The notes below the pieces were generated by a model, which was not told the DNA's origin, searched no databases, and saw nothing but the letters and a program-made list of their open reading frames with translations. The position numbers and the translations under genes are program-made. Positions 8,262 through 17,041 of a DNA stretch of 64,000 bases are shown one piece after another (positions within the stretch are counted from its first letter, which is position 1; every line of letters starts with the position of its first letter). This DNA comes from Mycobacteroides chelonae CCUG 47445 (GTDB lineage Bacteria > Actinomycetota > Actinomycetes > Mycobacteriales > Mycobacteriaceae): contig NZ_CP007220.1 in NCBI RefSeq assembly GCF_001632805.1, forward strand, positions 930,001 to 994,000, in the 5' to 3' direction.

Positions 8262-8840
8262 GTGACAGCATCCCCCTTCAGAGAGGGGGTGGCCGTGTTA
8301 CCCGAATTGGATATTGACGGCCAGTTGCCGCCCGGAAGATACCGGGTCACTCAAGAAGAGATCTACGCCAGGTTCGTTGAGAACCACCCGCCCCGCCGCC
8401 ACCTACTGTGGGGAGACTGGCAGGCCACCACCAACCTGCTCCGCCGCTACACCCCGGTCAACGCGGCCTGGTTGTACGGACCATTCCTCACGGAGATCGC
8501 CGAACCCCCCGCGATCCACTGTCTGTACTGGGTCGAAGACCTCGAGCTGGACAAAGCCAACCTCGACCCAGAGGCCCATAATATGCTCCGCGCTTTCGCG
8601 TCCCCGGGAGAAGTCCACAAAGTTGTCGGTGTCGATGTGGATACTCGACTGGCAGCCTGGCATTGCCAACCTGACCCGCAAATCGACGACAACTACTACG
8701 CCGAGTACCTGTACTCCCGCGGCCAGGTCGACGATGTGCTGCAAAGGAGGCGATCCGGGCCTACCGGTTCGGCCCCAGCACGCCTGGATGCTCTACCGCG
8801 ACGTGGATACCTGGAAGTGACGCTCGATGACTACACCTGA
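8262..8840 (+). CDS. DUF6932-like protein (possible nucleotidyltransferase relative)
   Basis: 192 residues from GTG 8262, preceded by AGAGGGGGCGAG. The N-terminus LPELDIDGQLPPGRYRVTQE followed by EIYARFV resembles the opening of DUF6932 proteins, which are distantly related to nucleotidyltransferases. The following WLYGPFLTEIAEPPAIHCLYWVEDLEL lies where those proteins carry GSFVT...D-x-D, but the acidic pair is not obvious, so catalysis may be lost. The start at 8166 given by a longer frame overlaps the preceding gene and lacks support. The stop overlaps the start of the next gene by 14 bases, implying translational coupling. Confidence 0.55.
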   Translation: MTASPFREGVAVLPELDIDGQLPPGRYRVTQEEIYARFVENHPPRRHLLWGDWQATTNLLRRYTPVNAAWLYGPFLTEIAEPPAIHCLYWVEDLELDKANLDPEAHNMLRAFASPGEVHKVVGVDVDTRLAAWHCQPDPQIDDNYYAEYLYSRGQVDDVLQRRRSGPTGSAPARLDALPRRGYLEVTLDDYT

Positions 8841-9828
8841 TCGCGATCTCGACCAGATGGCGGCCGCCATACTGGCGGCGATGGCCAGCCCGGAGGCAGC
8901 CATTCGCGTGCCGGAATGGTCAACCCCCGCCGATCTCACGCGGATCGGGGTAGAGGACTTGATCGCCGCGGATCCGCTGGGAAGGACCCTGACTTCGCGG
9001 GGCAACATTCGCATCACCGGGGATGGGGTTACCGGGTCGTCGGCCAAGATGAACGATGTTGCACGGGTGATGACTGGGTTTCAACGTGTAGCCACCGCAG
9101 TCGGGGCATCGCAGACCGGCGACAAAGCGCTCGGCAGGCAAGCCAATGCCGATGTCCGGCGTCGCACGGATCTGCTGCTGTCCGCATCGCCGGCACCCGG
9201 GTCAATTATTTTGACGGTGGCGCCTGCGGTGAGTGCGATCGACGAAACCGGGCATGGCGAGGGCAAGGTGGGGATGTTCTCCGAACTGGACCCCGGTGAT
9301 CAGATGCTCGACACTGCAGTGGGCGCCGCAATCGATGTGTTCGCCGCGGGAATCGACATTGGCGCCATCGAACAGGAGTCAGCATTCGTGCGCCAACTCG
9401 AAGACATGGGGCCACGCACCGCCTCGGCCGTACGGGACCTCGCAAAGACACTGGAACGCGCCGGTTTTGACGTCGATATCGACTGGCGCCAACCCTCGCG
9501 CACCACCCGCCGCGTCCGGGTCACCGCGGCCGCGGCCGCCTACATGGCAGCCACCGTTGAACACGCCAACCTCGACGAACAGTCCGTCGAGATCCTCGGC
9601 GAGTACCTCACCGTCAGCGCTGTCGCATCCTGGCTGATCAAACAAGACGACGGCGACACCATCACCGTCAAGCTCGGACGGATCGACCCGAGTCACATCC
9701 GAGGACTAGCAGTCGGAGACCGTGTCCGCATCAACGCCATCATGAAAATCGAAACCACACCCGGCGGCAACATGAAAACGACCTATACCGCCGAAGCCGT
9801 GACAAAACTCGGTCAATCAGAAACCTAA
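8827..9828 (+). CDS. Hypothetical protein, third gene of the XRE/DUF6932-like cassette
   Basis: 333 residues from ATG 8827. It is soluble, has no signal peptide, and is Ala/Asp-rich in the first half. The C-terminal 90 residues (from YLTVSAVASWLIKQDDGDTI) form a string of short beta-like stretches with VGDRVRINAIMKIE, resembling a small beta-barrel (OB-like) fold. No catalytic motif was seen. The 14-base overlap with the DUF6932-like gene implies that the two products work together. The family is not recognised. Confidence 0.6.
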   Translation: MTTPDRDLDQMAAAILAAMASPEAAIRVPEWSTPADLTRIGVEDLIAADPLGRTLTSRGNIRITGDGVTGSSAKMNDVARVMTGFQRVATAVGASQTGDKALGRQANADVRRRTDLLLSASPAPGSIILTVAPAVSAIDETGHGEGKVGMFSELDPGDQMLDTAVGAAIDVFAAGIDIGAIEQESAFVRQLEDMGPRTASAVRDLAKTLERAGFDVDIDWRQPSRTTRRVRVTAAAAAYMAATVEHANLDEQSVEILGEYLTVSAVASWLIKQDDGDTITVKLGRIDPSHIRGLAVGDRVRINAIMKIETTPGGNMKTTYTAEAVTKLGQSET

Positions 9829-10167
9829 GAAAATCTTGGGCAGTACCAACCACCTAGATCATTTCGGCTGGCGCAACCGCCAGAGACGTTGGCAGACAAC
9901 GGCCGCCCCACTGACTCTCTGGTCCGCCATCAGCTAAAGCGCAACACGCACATCCCTTAGCCATCTGGAACCGTCGGCGGGCGAGGGACACCGGCCGGGG
10001 TGGACAGAACGGATTTCCGGGCGGCGGCAGTGCGCCCTGAACGAGGCGTTCGGCGGCTGCGGCGAATCCATGGACTGCTAGTGCTCGGCGAGCATGACTG
10101 GCCTATAGTTGTCATGCTTTTCTGGTAGTATTTCTCATATAAAGCATGCTTTTTGTGAGGAGTTGCG
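9829..10167. promoter_or_regulatory. Intergenic region with AGCATG-type palindromes upstream of the RHH pair
   Basis: No gene seen in the first 260 bp. Near the right end AGCATGAC (10091-10098) pairs with GTCATGCT (10111-10118), and AAAGCATGCTTT (10141-10152) is a perfect 12-bp palindrome. All share the core AGCATG or its complement. They lie directly upstream of the ribosome-binding site GAGGAG and the start at 10168. They are the likely operators of the ribbon-helix-helix protein encoded by the second gene. Confidence 0.65.
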
Positions 10168-10494
10168 ATGACCGCCCTGCATAGCGATATTGATGAAGCC
10201 CTGGCCAAAGGTCTTGCGGCGCAAGGGTGGATAAAGAGTTCAGGCGGTGGCCTCATGGCCGGGGACGCTGCAACGGATCGGGTCATCGATCTTCCTGCGC
10301 TCCGCAACGAACTGATCAACTCTCTTGGGCTGCGCCAGGAAAGGGGGATTGTTCACGCGGTCAGCGGAACGTGGCCCAACACGCGCTATTCGGCGGACTC
10401 GGCTATGGGAAGATTGCTCGACGGTGCGCCAGAGGTGCGCGAAGAGGTGCGGCTAGTCTCTGAGTGGCATTCGGGCAACACCCAGCTGCCGTGA
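10168..10494 (+). CDS. Small hypothetical protein, first gene of an RHH pair
   Basis: 108 residues from ATG 10168 with GAGGAG in front. The sequence (MTALHSDIDEALAKGLAAQG at the start, then a segment around ALRNELINSLGL) has no recognised domain. Its stop overlaps the GTG of the RHH gene by 4 bases. A 5'-truncated paralogue with many substitutions sits at 34597-34794, again coupled to an RHH gene. The pair layout (small unknown plus RHH DNA-binder, autoregulatory palindromes) resembles a toxin-antitoxin or partition module, but which product would be toxic cannot be told. Confidence 0.6.
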   Translation: MTALHSDIDEALAKGLAAQGWIKSSGGGLMAGDAATDRVIDLPALRNELINSLGLRQERGIVHAVSGTWPNTRYSADSAMGRLLDGAPEVREEVRLVSEWHSGNTQLP

Positions 10495-10784
10495 GCCTGA
10501 CCCCGCGCCGCACTGTGCGAATTCCCGACTACGAATGGCGGGCTGGGCATTCGAAGGCCCAAGGCGAGGGCGACAATTTGACCAATGTGATCCGGCGTTT
10601 ATTGCGTGGGTATCTCAGCGGTTCGACCATTGAATACCTTGCCACGCCAATTGATCCGGCAATGGGTCAGCCGGTCAGCGGGATTACTGGGCGCTACAAT
10701 GATGTTCGGCGTCTCTACCCGGCCAGGCATTGGTGTCTTGAAGAGCGTGATGTCTCGGGCTACCGGCCTGCGGCACGACGGTAG
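10491..10784 (+). CDS. Ribbon-helix-helix (CopG-like) DNA-binding protein
   Basis: 97 residues from GTG 10491, overlapping the previous stop. The segment RRTVRIPDYEWRAGHSKAQG followed by DNLTNVIRRLLRGYLSG has the RHH pattern: a short beta strand with alternating basic residues, then two helices. The C-terminal half (GITGRYNDVRRLYPARHW) is a conserved extension of unknown role. A close paralogue lies at 34791-35084. It probably binds the AGCATG palindromes upstream of its operon. Confidence 0.7.
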   Translation: MSLTPRRTVRIPDYEWRAGHSKAQGEGDNLTNVIRRLLRGYLSGSTIEYLATPIDPAMGQPVSGITGRYNDVRRLYPARHWCLEERDVSGYRPAARR

Positions 10785-10899
10785 AACCTACTCGGATTGT
10801 ATTTGGTGGGCGCTGCTGCATTCAGTGCTGCTACGTTAGTCGCTACGCTATGGCTGGTTGTTCTAGTCGCGAATCCCGAAGCTGCGGAAGCGAATCTGT

Positions 10900-11109
10900 T
10901 CATCGGGATCCGTCTCGCGCGCTAGCCGTTGGCCACGGGACATCGCGTGCGGCGGGGAACTGGCGGCGTAGCTCGCCGATAAGCAGGTGCGCTTCGTACA
11001 GGTCTTTTCGCAGCGCCATGAGATGCTGGCGTCGATGTCTGGCTGTCGCAGGCCTGGCGGGAGTGTTCCGGCCCCGGTGCTCGGTTTCGGCGATCGGCTG
11101 AGATACCAT
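10900..11109 (-). CDS. Small basic helical protein, shortened paralogue of the 36.8-kb gene
   Basis: 69 residues from ATG 11109. It contains ARHRRQHLMALRKDLYEAHL followed by LIGELRRQFPAARDVPWPTA, which aligns well with the C-terminal two thirds of the 110-residue protein at 36842-37174. The frame stays open upstream for about 20 codons but without a good start, so it is probably shorter than its paralogue. Its place after the RHH gene and on the opposite strand is conserved between the two loci. Function unknown. Confidence 0.55.
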   Translation of the reverse strand: MVSQPIAETEHRGRNTPARPATARHRRQHLMALRKDLYEAHLLIGELRRQFPAARDVPWPTASARDGSR

Positions 11110-11200
11110 TATCTGTAGGGCTGCTAGGAGTGTGTCCGACTGTTCCCTATGTGGGTGGTGGGCGAGTACTTAACTGTGGGTAACAGTGTTATCTGTAGGG
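11109..11200. repeat. Pair of 12-bp direct repeats TTATCTGTAGGG
   Basis: TTATCTGTAGGG occurs at 11109-11120 and again at 11189-11200, one 80-bp step apart, in a gene-free stretch between the small gene and the DUF1254 gene. They may be regulator half-sites or a trace of an excision event. The rest of 11110-11382 shows no gene. Confidence 0.4.
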
Positions 11201-11382
11201 GTGTTCCCCATGAGGGCGTGGTGAGGAGCATGCAGACGCTTTTGCGGCGTAGCCGACACGCCAACACGCCAACACCTGGCGGGCCGATCCCTGTCCACTG
11301 CAGCATTAGCTTGTCGATCAGCGTCGAGGCCGTGTCCGCTGACGCTGTGCGGCTACATGGCGGGCCCGCGGGGCTTTGATGG

Positions 11383-12843
11383 TCATTTGACCGGTGTTAG
11401 GGCGGGCGGCTGCCATGTTCCGTCGATGGCGGCAGGCTTGGGCGCGTACAGGCGCATGGTGAGGGAAAACTTGCCGGAGGCGGGGATGGGAAGCCAGTTG
11501 CCTGCTGGGACGGTTGTTTCCGGGTCGGTGCTCTGGACGGCGATTTCGACCGAACCGTCCGGGCCGGGTGTTACCGGGATTTGATGGCCGACTGCGTAGA
11601 TTTGCGCCGGGTTCGGCACGAAGAAGCTGTCGCTGCTGTAGGCGGTGATGGACCAGAATGCGTCGGCGGGGGGAAGCTGGCCGGGCTGAAAGCGGATACG
11701 GAAGCGCCGCGGTGCACCATTGCTACCCGCGTCACCGAAGATGCTCGGGTAGAGGGCGTCTTGAGGGAGGTTGGCTCCCAGCCCGTTCAGGGCGATGAAG
11801 GCGCGCTGTTTGTAGTCGGTGCCGTAGGTGCCGACATTGGTGGCGAACTCCCAGCCGTTCAGGTTCTTGGTTTGTGGGTTCTGATAGGCCGCGATGTCCT
11901 TCTGCGCGGCTGCCGCCGCGGCGTTCAGATCCGCGGGTGAGGCGTCGGCGGTGCCGCCCGGTTTGATGCCGATGGTGGCGAAACGGGCCATGGCCGGTGC
12001 GTCGGCGGTTGCGGCTGCATCGGCGGCCATCAGCTGGTTCATTTTGGCGAAGAAGGTTGGCCCGTCCATCGCGGCGACCGCTTTTACCGGGGGCACCGTA
12101 TTTGGGTTGGTGGTGTGGATGCGGCTGACGGTGCCGTCCTGCTTGCCTGCGGTCCAGTCACTGAGCCGAACCAGTTTCAATTGCTGTTGCAGTGCTTGCA
12201 CATTGGCGGTGTCGGCCTCGCCGTTAATCTGAATTCGCCCGATCAGCCAGGCGGTCGGCGTCGGCATCTGCAGCCGGGTGGCATTCTCGGGAATAGCACC
12301 CTTCCAGTTGGGGCCGGTGATCACGTAGGTGTGGGGCGCGGTGGTGGAAGTGCCGGCCGTAGTCTTGGGATCGATGCTGCTGGGATCGTGCACGGTGTTG
12401 GTCCATGCGTCCAGGATTTGCATGAGCCAGTAGCGCCCGCCATCCATGGAGGGGACCTGCAGCACCATCGGCTGGTCCTTGACATCGATCCACGCTTGCG
12501 AATACAGGGTATCCAGGTTCAACCGGACGACATCGCGATCGTTCGGGTTAGGCAGCACACCGTGATCGAAGGTGTTCACCGGAGCGGCCACCGCGCGGGT
12601 CGCGTCCATCAGGACCAACGGATACCCGAAGGTGTAGGCATCGGTGGCGATGGAGACAGCATCACCGGCGGCAGGTGGGTTCGAGGAATTCGTTGAGCTG
12701 ACGTCCTTGGTTTGGCCGCAGCCGCCCGCCAACCCTGCCAAAATCACCGCAACGAGGCCGGTGAGCGCACGGCGGAAGACACGACCTCGGAGATCTGCGG
12801 GCCCTCCTTGCCTCGAATTCACATGCGACTCATGCAATTCCAT
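11383..12843 (-). CDS. DUF1254/DUF1214-family exported lipoprotein
   Basis: 486 residues, ATG 12843 behind a strong AGGAGG. After a basic N-terminus comes a hydrophobic segment ending in the lipobox LAGGC (about residues 38-42), so it is exported and lipidated. The N-terminal domain (DAYTFGYPLVLMDATRAVA) is DUF1254 and the C-terminal domain (FWSITAYSSDSFFVPNPAQI) is DUF1214. These two domains occur together in envelope proteins of unknown biochemical role. It stands alone upstream of a sulfatase gene on the same strand, 271 bp away. Confidence 0.85.
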   Translation of the reverse strand: MELHESHVNSRQGGPADLRGRVFRRALTGLVAVILAGLAGGCGQTKDVSSTNSSNPPAAGDAVSIATDAYTFGYPLVLMDATRAVAAPVNTFDHGVLPNPNDRDVVRLNLDTLYSQAWIDVKDQPMVLQVPSMDGGRYWLMQILDAWTNTVHDPSSIDPKTTAGTSTTAPHTYVITGPNWKGAIPENATRLQMPTPTAWLIGRIQINGEADTANVQALQQQLKLVRLSDWTAGKQDGTVSRIHTTNPNTVPPVKAVAAMDGPTFFAKMNQLMAADAAATADAPAMARFATIGIKPGGTADASPADLNAAAAAAQKDIAAYQNPQTKNLNGWEFATNVGTYGTDYKQRAFIALNGLGANLPQDALYPSIFGDAGSNGAPRRFRIRFQPGQLPPADAFWSITAYSSDSFFVPNPAQIYAVGHQIPVTPGPDGSVEIAVQSTDPETTVPAGNWLPIPASGKFSLTMRLYAPKPAAIDGTWQPPALTPVK

Positions 12844-13113
12844 GCCTCACCCTCCTGATTGCCGTGGTACAGCACGCAGCACACGCCCTCGTACTTGAAA
12901 GATCCTACGAGCCTTTCAGAGTTGACGTCGACGATTCTGCCCCGGCGGGAGATGAGGGCGACGAACAAGAGAGCGCACCAGCGGTGCTGGTGTGGCCGGT
13001 CGGCGGCTTCGAGCCGCTCCAGCGCGACACCGCGTCCCGACCGCGTCGCGGCCGTGGAGTTGGATGGTTCCCTCAAGGAGTCCGGTGTTATGGTTCGCCG
13101 GGATGCCTTGGGA

Positions 13114-15495
13114 CTATTGGGTTCCTAAGCCCACGCGAAGACGTTGGCGGTTCTCGGCGGCGGGGTCGGGGTGCTCACCGGCGTGGCTGGTGTCTAACTC
13201 CACCCAGTGGATGCGTCCGGTGAAGGCGTTGTTCCCGGTTGGGTAGTCATCGGTGACCGTTGATCCGGCATCGCGGCCCACGTCGCAGGTTTCGTCGGCG
13301 GCGAAGATGATGGGTTCAGTCCGTTCGATCCGGCCGATGCCGACTTGAATGCTGTCCACGAGCAGACGCAGCTGACCGCCCTTGGCCAGTCCGCCGCCGT
13401 CGTAGGCGAAGTCGGCGACGATCTGGTGCTCGCCCGCAGTCAGGGCTGTGTCGGCGCAGACGTAGTAGCGCTGCAAGTTGTAGAAGTTGTAGCAGTACTT
13501 CAGAACTCCGTCGCGCACGTACAGACTCCAACCGCCGATCATGCCGCCCTGGGCGATGATGACTCCGTCGGCGCCGGCGTCGGGAACCTGCAGTTGGGCG
13601 GTAATGGTGTGCGACTTGTTCTTCAGATTGATCACGGAGTTTTCGTTGAGCCGGCCCATGCCTTCGTAGAGCCGTTGGCGGGTGCCGGTGATCAGTTGTG
13701 GGCGCCCGGCCAAATCGGGGTTGGCCCGTTCGGCGAACCGGTCATCGAGGGGCAGGACGTTGTGCTTGACGGCCTCGATGAGCCACAGTCGTTGCAGTGC
13801 ATGCAGTTTGTCGGGGTGCTCGGCGGCGATATTGTGAGCTTGGGTCCAGTCGGTGCTGGTGTCGTAGAGCTCCCACACGTCGTCGTCGAAGGCGGGCAGC
13901 GGCACGTCGTCGCCGGTCTCCCACGGGGTGCGGTGTTTGGTCACCGCGGTCCAACCCTGGTGATAGATACCGCGGTTGCCCACCATTTCGAAGTACTGGG
14001 TCGCATGGCGTTCGGATGCGACGGCGTCGTCGAAGCTGTACAGCATGCTGGTGCCTTCCAGCGGGAGTTGTTGCACACCATGCACGTTCACTGGTTCAGG
14101 TAGCCCGGCTGCCTCCAGTACGGTGGCGGCGATGTCGATGACATGGGTGAACTGGTGTCGATGTTCACCCACGGCGGTGATCCTGGCCGGCCAGGACACG
14201 ATGGCGCCGTTGCGGGTACCACCCCAGTGCGAGGCGACCTGCTTGGTCCACTGATACGGGGTGTTCATTGCGTGCGCCCAGCCCACCGCGTAGTGGTTGT
14301 AGGCCTGCGGGGTGCCGAACTTCTCGACGTGGGAGGCCATGAATTCGGGGGTTTCCAAGGCGCCGAAACCGGTCAGGGTCAGCATCTCGTTGAAGGTGCC
14401 CTGCAGCGACCCTTCGGCCGATGCCCCGTTATCGCCGATGATGTAATACACAAGCGTGTTGTCGGTGACGTCGAGTTCGTCGAGGCAATCAAGCACCCGC
14501 CCGATGTGGTGATCGGTGTGTTCCAAGAATCCGGCGTAGATCTCCATCTGACGGGCCAGCACCGGTTTGAGGCTCTCGTCCACCTCGGTCCACGCCGGAA
14601 TGCCCGAACTGCGGACGGTCAGGTCTGCCTCGGCTGGGATGACCCCGATCTCCTTCTGCCGGGCAATCGTCCTCTCCCGCAACGCATCCCACCCATCATC
14701 GAATGCACCCCGATACTTGTCGGACCATTCGGCAGGCACGTGGTGCGGTGCGTGGGTGGCCCCCGGTGCGAAATAGAGGAAGAATGGCTTGTCCGGGGCC
14801 AGGGACTGCTGCTGGCGAAGGTAGGCGATGGCTTTGTCGGCCAGATCCTCGGTCAGGTGATACCCCTGCTCGGGTGTCGCCGGCGGATCTACCGCAGTGG
14901 TGCCCTCAAACAGCGCCGGAAAGTACTGGTTCGTCTCCCCGCCAATGAATCCGTAGAAATGCTCGAAACCTCCGCCTGGACTGGGCCAGTGATCAAAGGG
15001 TCCCGATGGGCTGGTCTCCCACACCGGCACCTCATGGCACTTGCCGAACTGGGCGGTCGCATAACCGTTGAGCCGCAAGATCTCCGGCAGGGGTGCGCAA
15101 GTGTTGGGGCGCACCGAACTTTGCCCCGGCGCCGCGGTGGCTGCTTCGGTGATCCCGCCCATCCCGACCGTGTGATGATTGCGCCCCGACAACAGGGCGG
15201 CCCGGGTCGGCGAGCACAACGCGGTGGTATGGAACCGCGTGTACCGCAGCCCGCGGGCGGCCAACCGTTCGGCGTTCGGGGTGCTGCACGGGCCACCGAA
15301 CGCACTCGAGGCCCCAAAACCGGTGTCGTCAGTCATGATCACCACGACATTCGGCGCACCAGTGGGGGGACGGATCCGGCGGATCGACGGATACGTCGCA
15401 TCCGGGTCCTTGGCGTCGTAGGTCGTCAACCCGGGCGGCACCCGATCAGGCACCGGCAACTGCGAGCGGCTAACGAAATCGGCGTCTCCAGACAT
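13114..15495 (-). CDS. Arylsulfatase-type sulfatase
   Basis: 793 residues from ATG 15495 behind GTGAGGGCC; an extension to 15555 is less likely. The formylglycine motif is C94-S-P-T-R in LCSPTRAALLSGRN, and the metal-binding aspartates are in IMTDDTGFGASSAFGG (D56, D57). A C-terminal beta-rich domain follows the alkaline-phosphatase fold, as in AtsA-type enzymes of this length. It would hydrolyse sulfate esters once activated by a formylglycine-generating enzyme, for which no gene is seen here. No signal peptide was found, so it is probably cytoplasmic. Confidence 0.92.
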   Translation of the reverse strand: MSGDADFVSRSQLPVPDRVPPGLTTYDAKDPDATYPSIRRIRPPTGAPNVVVIMTDDTGFGASSAFGGPCSTPNAERLAARGLRYTRFHTTALCSPTRAALLSGRNHHTVGMGGITEAATAAPGQSSVRPNTCAPLPEILRLNGYATAQFGKCHEVPVWETSPSGPFDHWPSPGGGFEHFYGFIGGETNQYFPALFEGTTAVDPPATPEQGYHLTEDLADKAIAYLRQQQSLAPDKPFFLYFAPGATHAPHHVPAEWSDKYRGAFDDGWDALRERTIARQKEIGVIPAEADLTVRSSGIPAWTEVDESLKPVLARQMEIYAGFLEHTDHHIGRVLDCLDELDVTDNTLVYYIIGDNGASAEGSLQGTFNEMLTLTGFGALETPEFMASHVEKFGTPQAYNHYAVGWAHAMNTPYQWTKQVASHWGGTRNGAIVSWPARITAVGEHRHQFTHVIDIAATVLEAAGLPEPVNVHGVQQLPLEGTSMLYSFDDAVASERHATQYFEMVGNRGIYHQGWTAVTKHRTPWETGDDVPLPAFDDDVWELYDTSTDWTQAHNIAAEHPDKLHALQRLWLIEAVKHNVLPLDDRFAERANPDLAGRPQLITGTRQRLYEGMGRLNENSVINLKNKSHTITAQLQVPDAGADGVIIAQGGMIGGWSLYVRDGVLKYCYNFYNLQRYYVCADTALTAGEHQIVADFAYDGGGLAKGGQLRLLVDSIQVGIGRIERTEPIIFAADETCDVGRDAGSTVTDDYPTGNNAFTGRIHWVELDTSHAGEHPDPAAENRQRLRVGLGTQ

Positions 15496-15686
15496 CTGGC
15501 CCTCACTTTGTACCGCCGTCAACACATCACAATGCGTAGCCCCGCACGTGGCCATAGCCGACTTTCTGGCACGACCATCGCCATCACACCTGGCAATCGT
15601 AATCGCGGCGGCCGGGGAGAGTGCGGGTTCGTTCTCAGCGTCCCAGGAATTACGCGGTCCGCCTTTAGTTGGCTTGCCTGCGGCAA

Positions 15687-16340
15687 CTAGCCATGGTGCA
15701 CCTTGGCTTGATGTAGTTGTTCAGGGGTAAGCGCCGGAATGAGCAGCGGGCGCTGCGGGCGCTGCGGGTTACGCAGTCCGTCGAGCAGCAAGTGCAGGTA
15801 GCGCCGCCAGGCGTCGGGGTCGGCGGGTCCGGTGAAGTCGGCAACCTCACCGACCATGAGCAGCAGACAGAAGATGTCGGCGGGTTGGGCTTCATCGCGA
15901 AGAGTCCGAGTCCGCCGCAAGTGCTCGTAGAGGTCCATGAGGGCATCGTCCACACCGGTTGACTGACATTGAACCTGCGAGCCGCTGTCCTTCTCGCTGC
16001 TAAAGATTCGGCGCAGTCCGCGACTTTCGGCCAGTTGCTGGCAGGCGAGTTCGCAGTAGTCGATAAATCCCTGCCACGGATCAGGATGGGCGATAGCGTT
16101 TCGGGCGGCCGCGGCCAGTGTCTGCAGATACGTCTCGAAGACAGCATCGATGACTGCCGATTTGGTCTGAAATCGCCGATACACGGTTCCGACCCCGACG
16201 CCGGCTTCGCGCGCTATGTCGTCCAGGCTTACGTCCAGTCCGCGTGATGCGAACAGCCTTTGGGCGGCCGCCAGGATTTTCTGCCGATTTTTGGCCGCGT
16301 CGGCACGAAGCCGGACCGCCGCGGGCGCAGGGGACGTCAC
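15687..16340 (-). CDS. TetR-family regulator, likely repressor of mmpS/mmpL
   Basis: 217 residues. The N-terminal HTH is typical: RQKILAAAQRLFASRGLDVS then LDDIAREAGVGVGTVYRRF. The C-terminal ligand domain ends PDAWRRYLHLLLDGLRN, close to the TetR at 23353-24015, so the two are paralogues. It is divergent from the mmpS gene and the space between holds two palindromes with GGAGG arms. By analogy with other mycobacterial TetR/MmpL pairs it probably represses mmpS/mmpL and itself. Confidence 0.9.
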   Translation of the reverse strand: MTSPAPAAVRLRADAAKNRQKILAAAQRLFASRGLDVSLDDIAREAGVGVGTVYRRFQTKSAVIDAVFETYLQTLAAAARNAIAHPDPWQGFIDYCELACQQLAESRGLRRIFSSEKDSGSQVQCQSTGVDDALMDLYEHLRRTRTLRDEAQPADIFCLLLMVGEVADFTGPADPDAWRRYLHLLLDGLRNPQRPQRPLLIPALTPEQLHQAKVHHG

Positions 16341-16383
16341 CTTTTCAGGATATTCGATTGCCCAGGAAACCTATCAACTAATC

Positions 16384-16438
16384 GGAGGTCAAACCTCCAT
16401 ATGTGCTACAGTCGCCCAATCGGAGGTTGAGCCTCCGA
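16384..16438. promoter_or_regulatory. Two GGAGG/CCTCC palindromic operators between tetR and mmpS
   Basis: GGAGGT (16384-16389) pairs with ACCTCC (16393-16398) across CAA, and TCGGAGG (16420-16426) pairs with CCTCCGA (16432-16438) across 5 bases. Both sites begin with the shared string AATCGGAGGT or ATCGGAGGT. They lie between divergent tetR and mmpS and are probable binding sites of the TetR protein. Confidence 0.75.
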
Positions 16439-16594
16439 ATTGAGTGTGCGGTCAGCGGTGATCGCGATGGACCGGCGCGCACGCATTGTTCGCGTCTGTC
16501 CATCGAGCGGCAGCATCGCCGCCCAGAGATTGGGCAGCTACTGAGATCGTCCGGGAGCAAACATTCATGGAAAGTTACGGGTCGAAAGGCTGAA

Positions 16595-17041
16595 ATGCAG
16601 AGATTTTCGGTAAGCGGCCTCGTGAGGCGGCAGTGGACGACGATCGTGGCCGTCCTCGTTGTGACTGTCGTCGGCTTCGCCGTTGATCGGCTGCATGGTG
16701 TGTTCGGTTCCAACAATGTGGTGTCGCGTCCCAGTGCCGACGCATTGGAGAACACGGGCTATAACCCCAAGCGCGTTCTGTTCGAAGTGTTCGGCTCTCC
16801 GGGCACGATCGCCACCATCAACTTCCTGGACGAGCAGGCCCAACCCCAGCGCGCTAAGGATGCAACCCTGCCGTGGTCGCACACGCTGACCACCAATGAC
16901 CCCACGCTCTTCGCCGACCTGCGTGCGCAGGGGGACGGTCATTCCATCGGTTGCCGCATCACAGTCAACGGTGTGGTGAAGGACGAAAGGTCTACCAGCA
17001 ACGTGAACGGTTACATCGCCTGCCTGGATAAGTCGGCATGA
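16595..17041 (+). CDS. mmpS: MmpS-family membrane protein
   Basis: 148 residues from ATG 16595 ([20 protein letters not shown]), with GAAAGG upstream; the longer frame from 16403 is not supported. One N-terminal membrane helix ([20 protein letters not shown]) is followed by a periplasmic domain with the conserved [19 protein letters not shown] and a Cys pair (GCRI, IACLD), as in MmpS proteins. Its stop overlaps the mmpL start by 4 bases. It serves as the accessory partner of the MmpL transporter. Confidence 0.93.
   Translation: MQRFSVSGLVRRQWTTIVAVLVVTVVGFAVDRLHGVFGSNNVVSRPSADALENTGYNPKRVLFEVFGSPGTIATINFLDEQAQPQRAKDATLPWSHTLTTNDPTLFADLRAQGDGHSIGCRITVNGVVKDERSTSNVNGYIACLDKSA

Noticed and set aside
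14143..15690. 515-residue plus-strand frame
   Set aside because: It is antisense to the sulfatase gene, whose active-site motif is clear; no domain was seen in the antisense frame.
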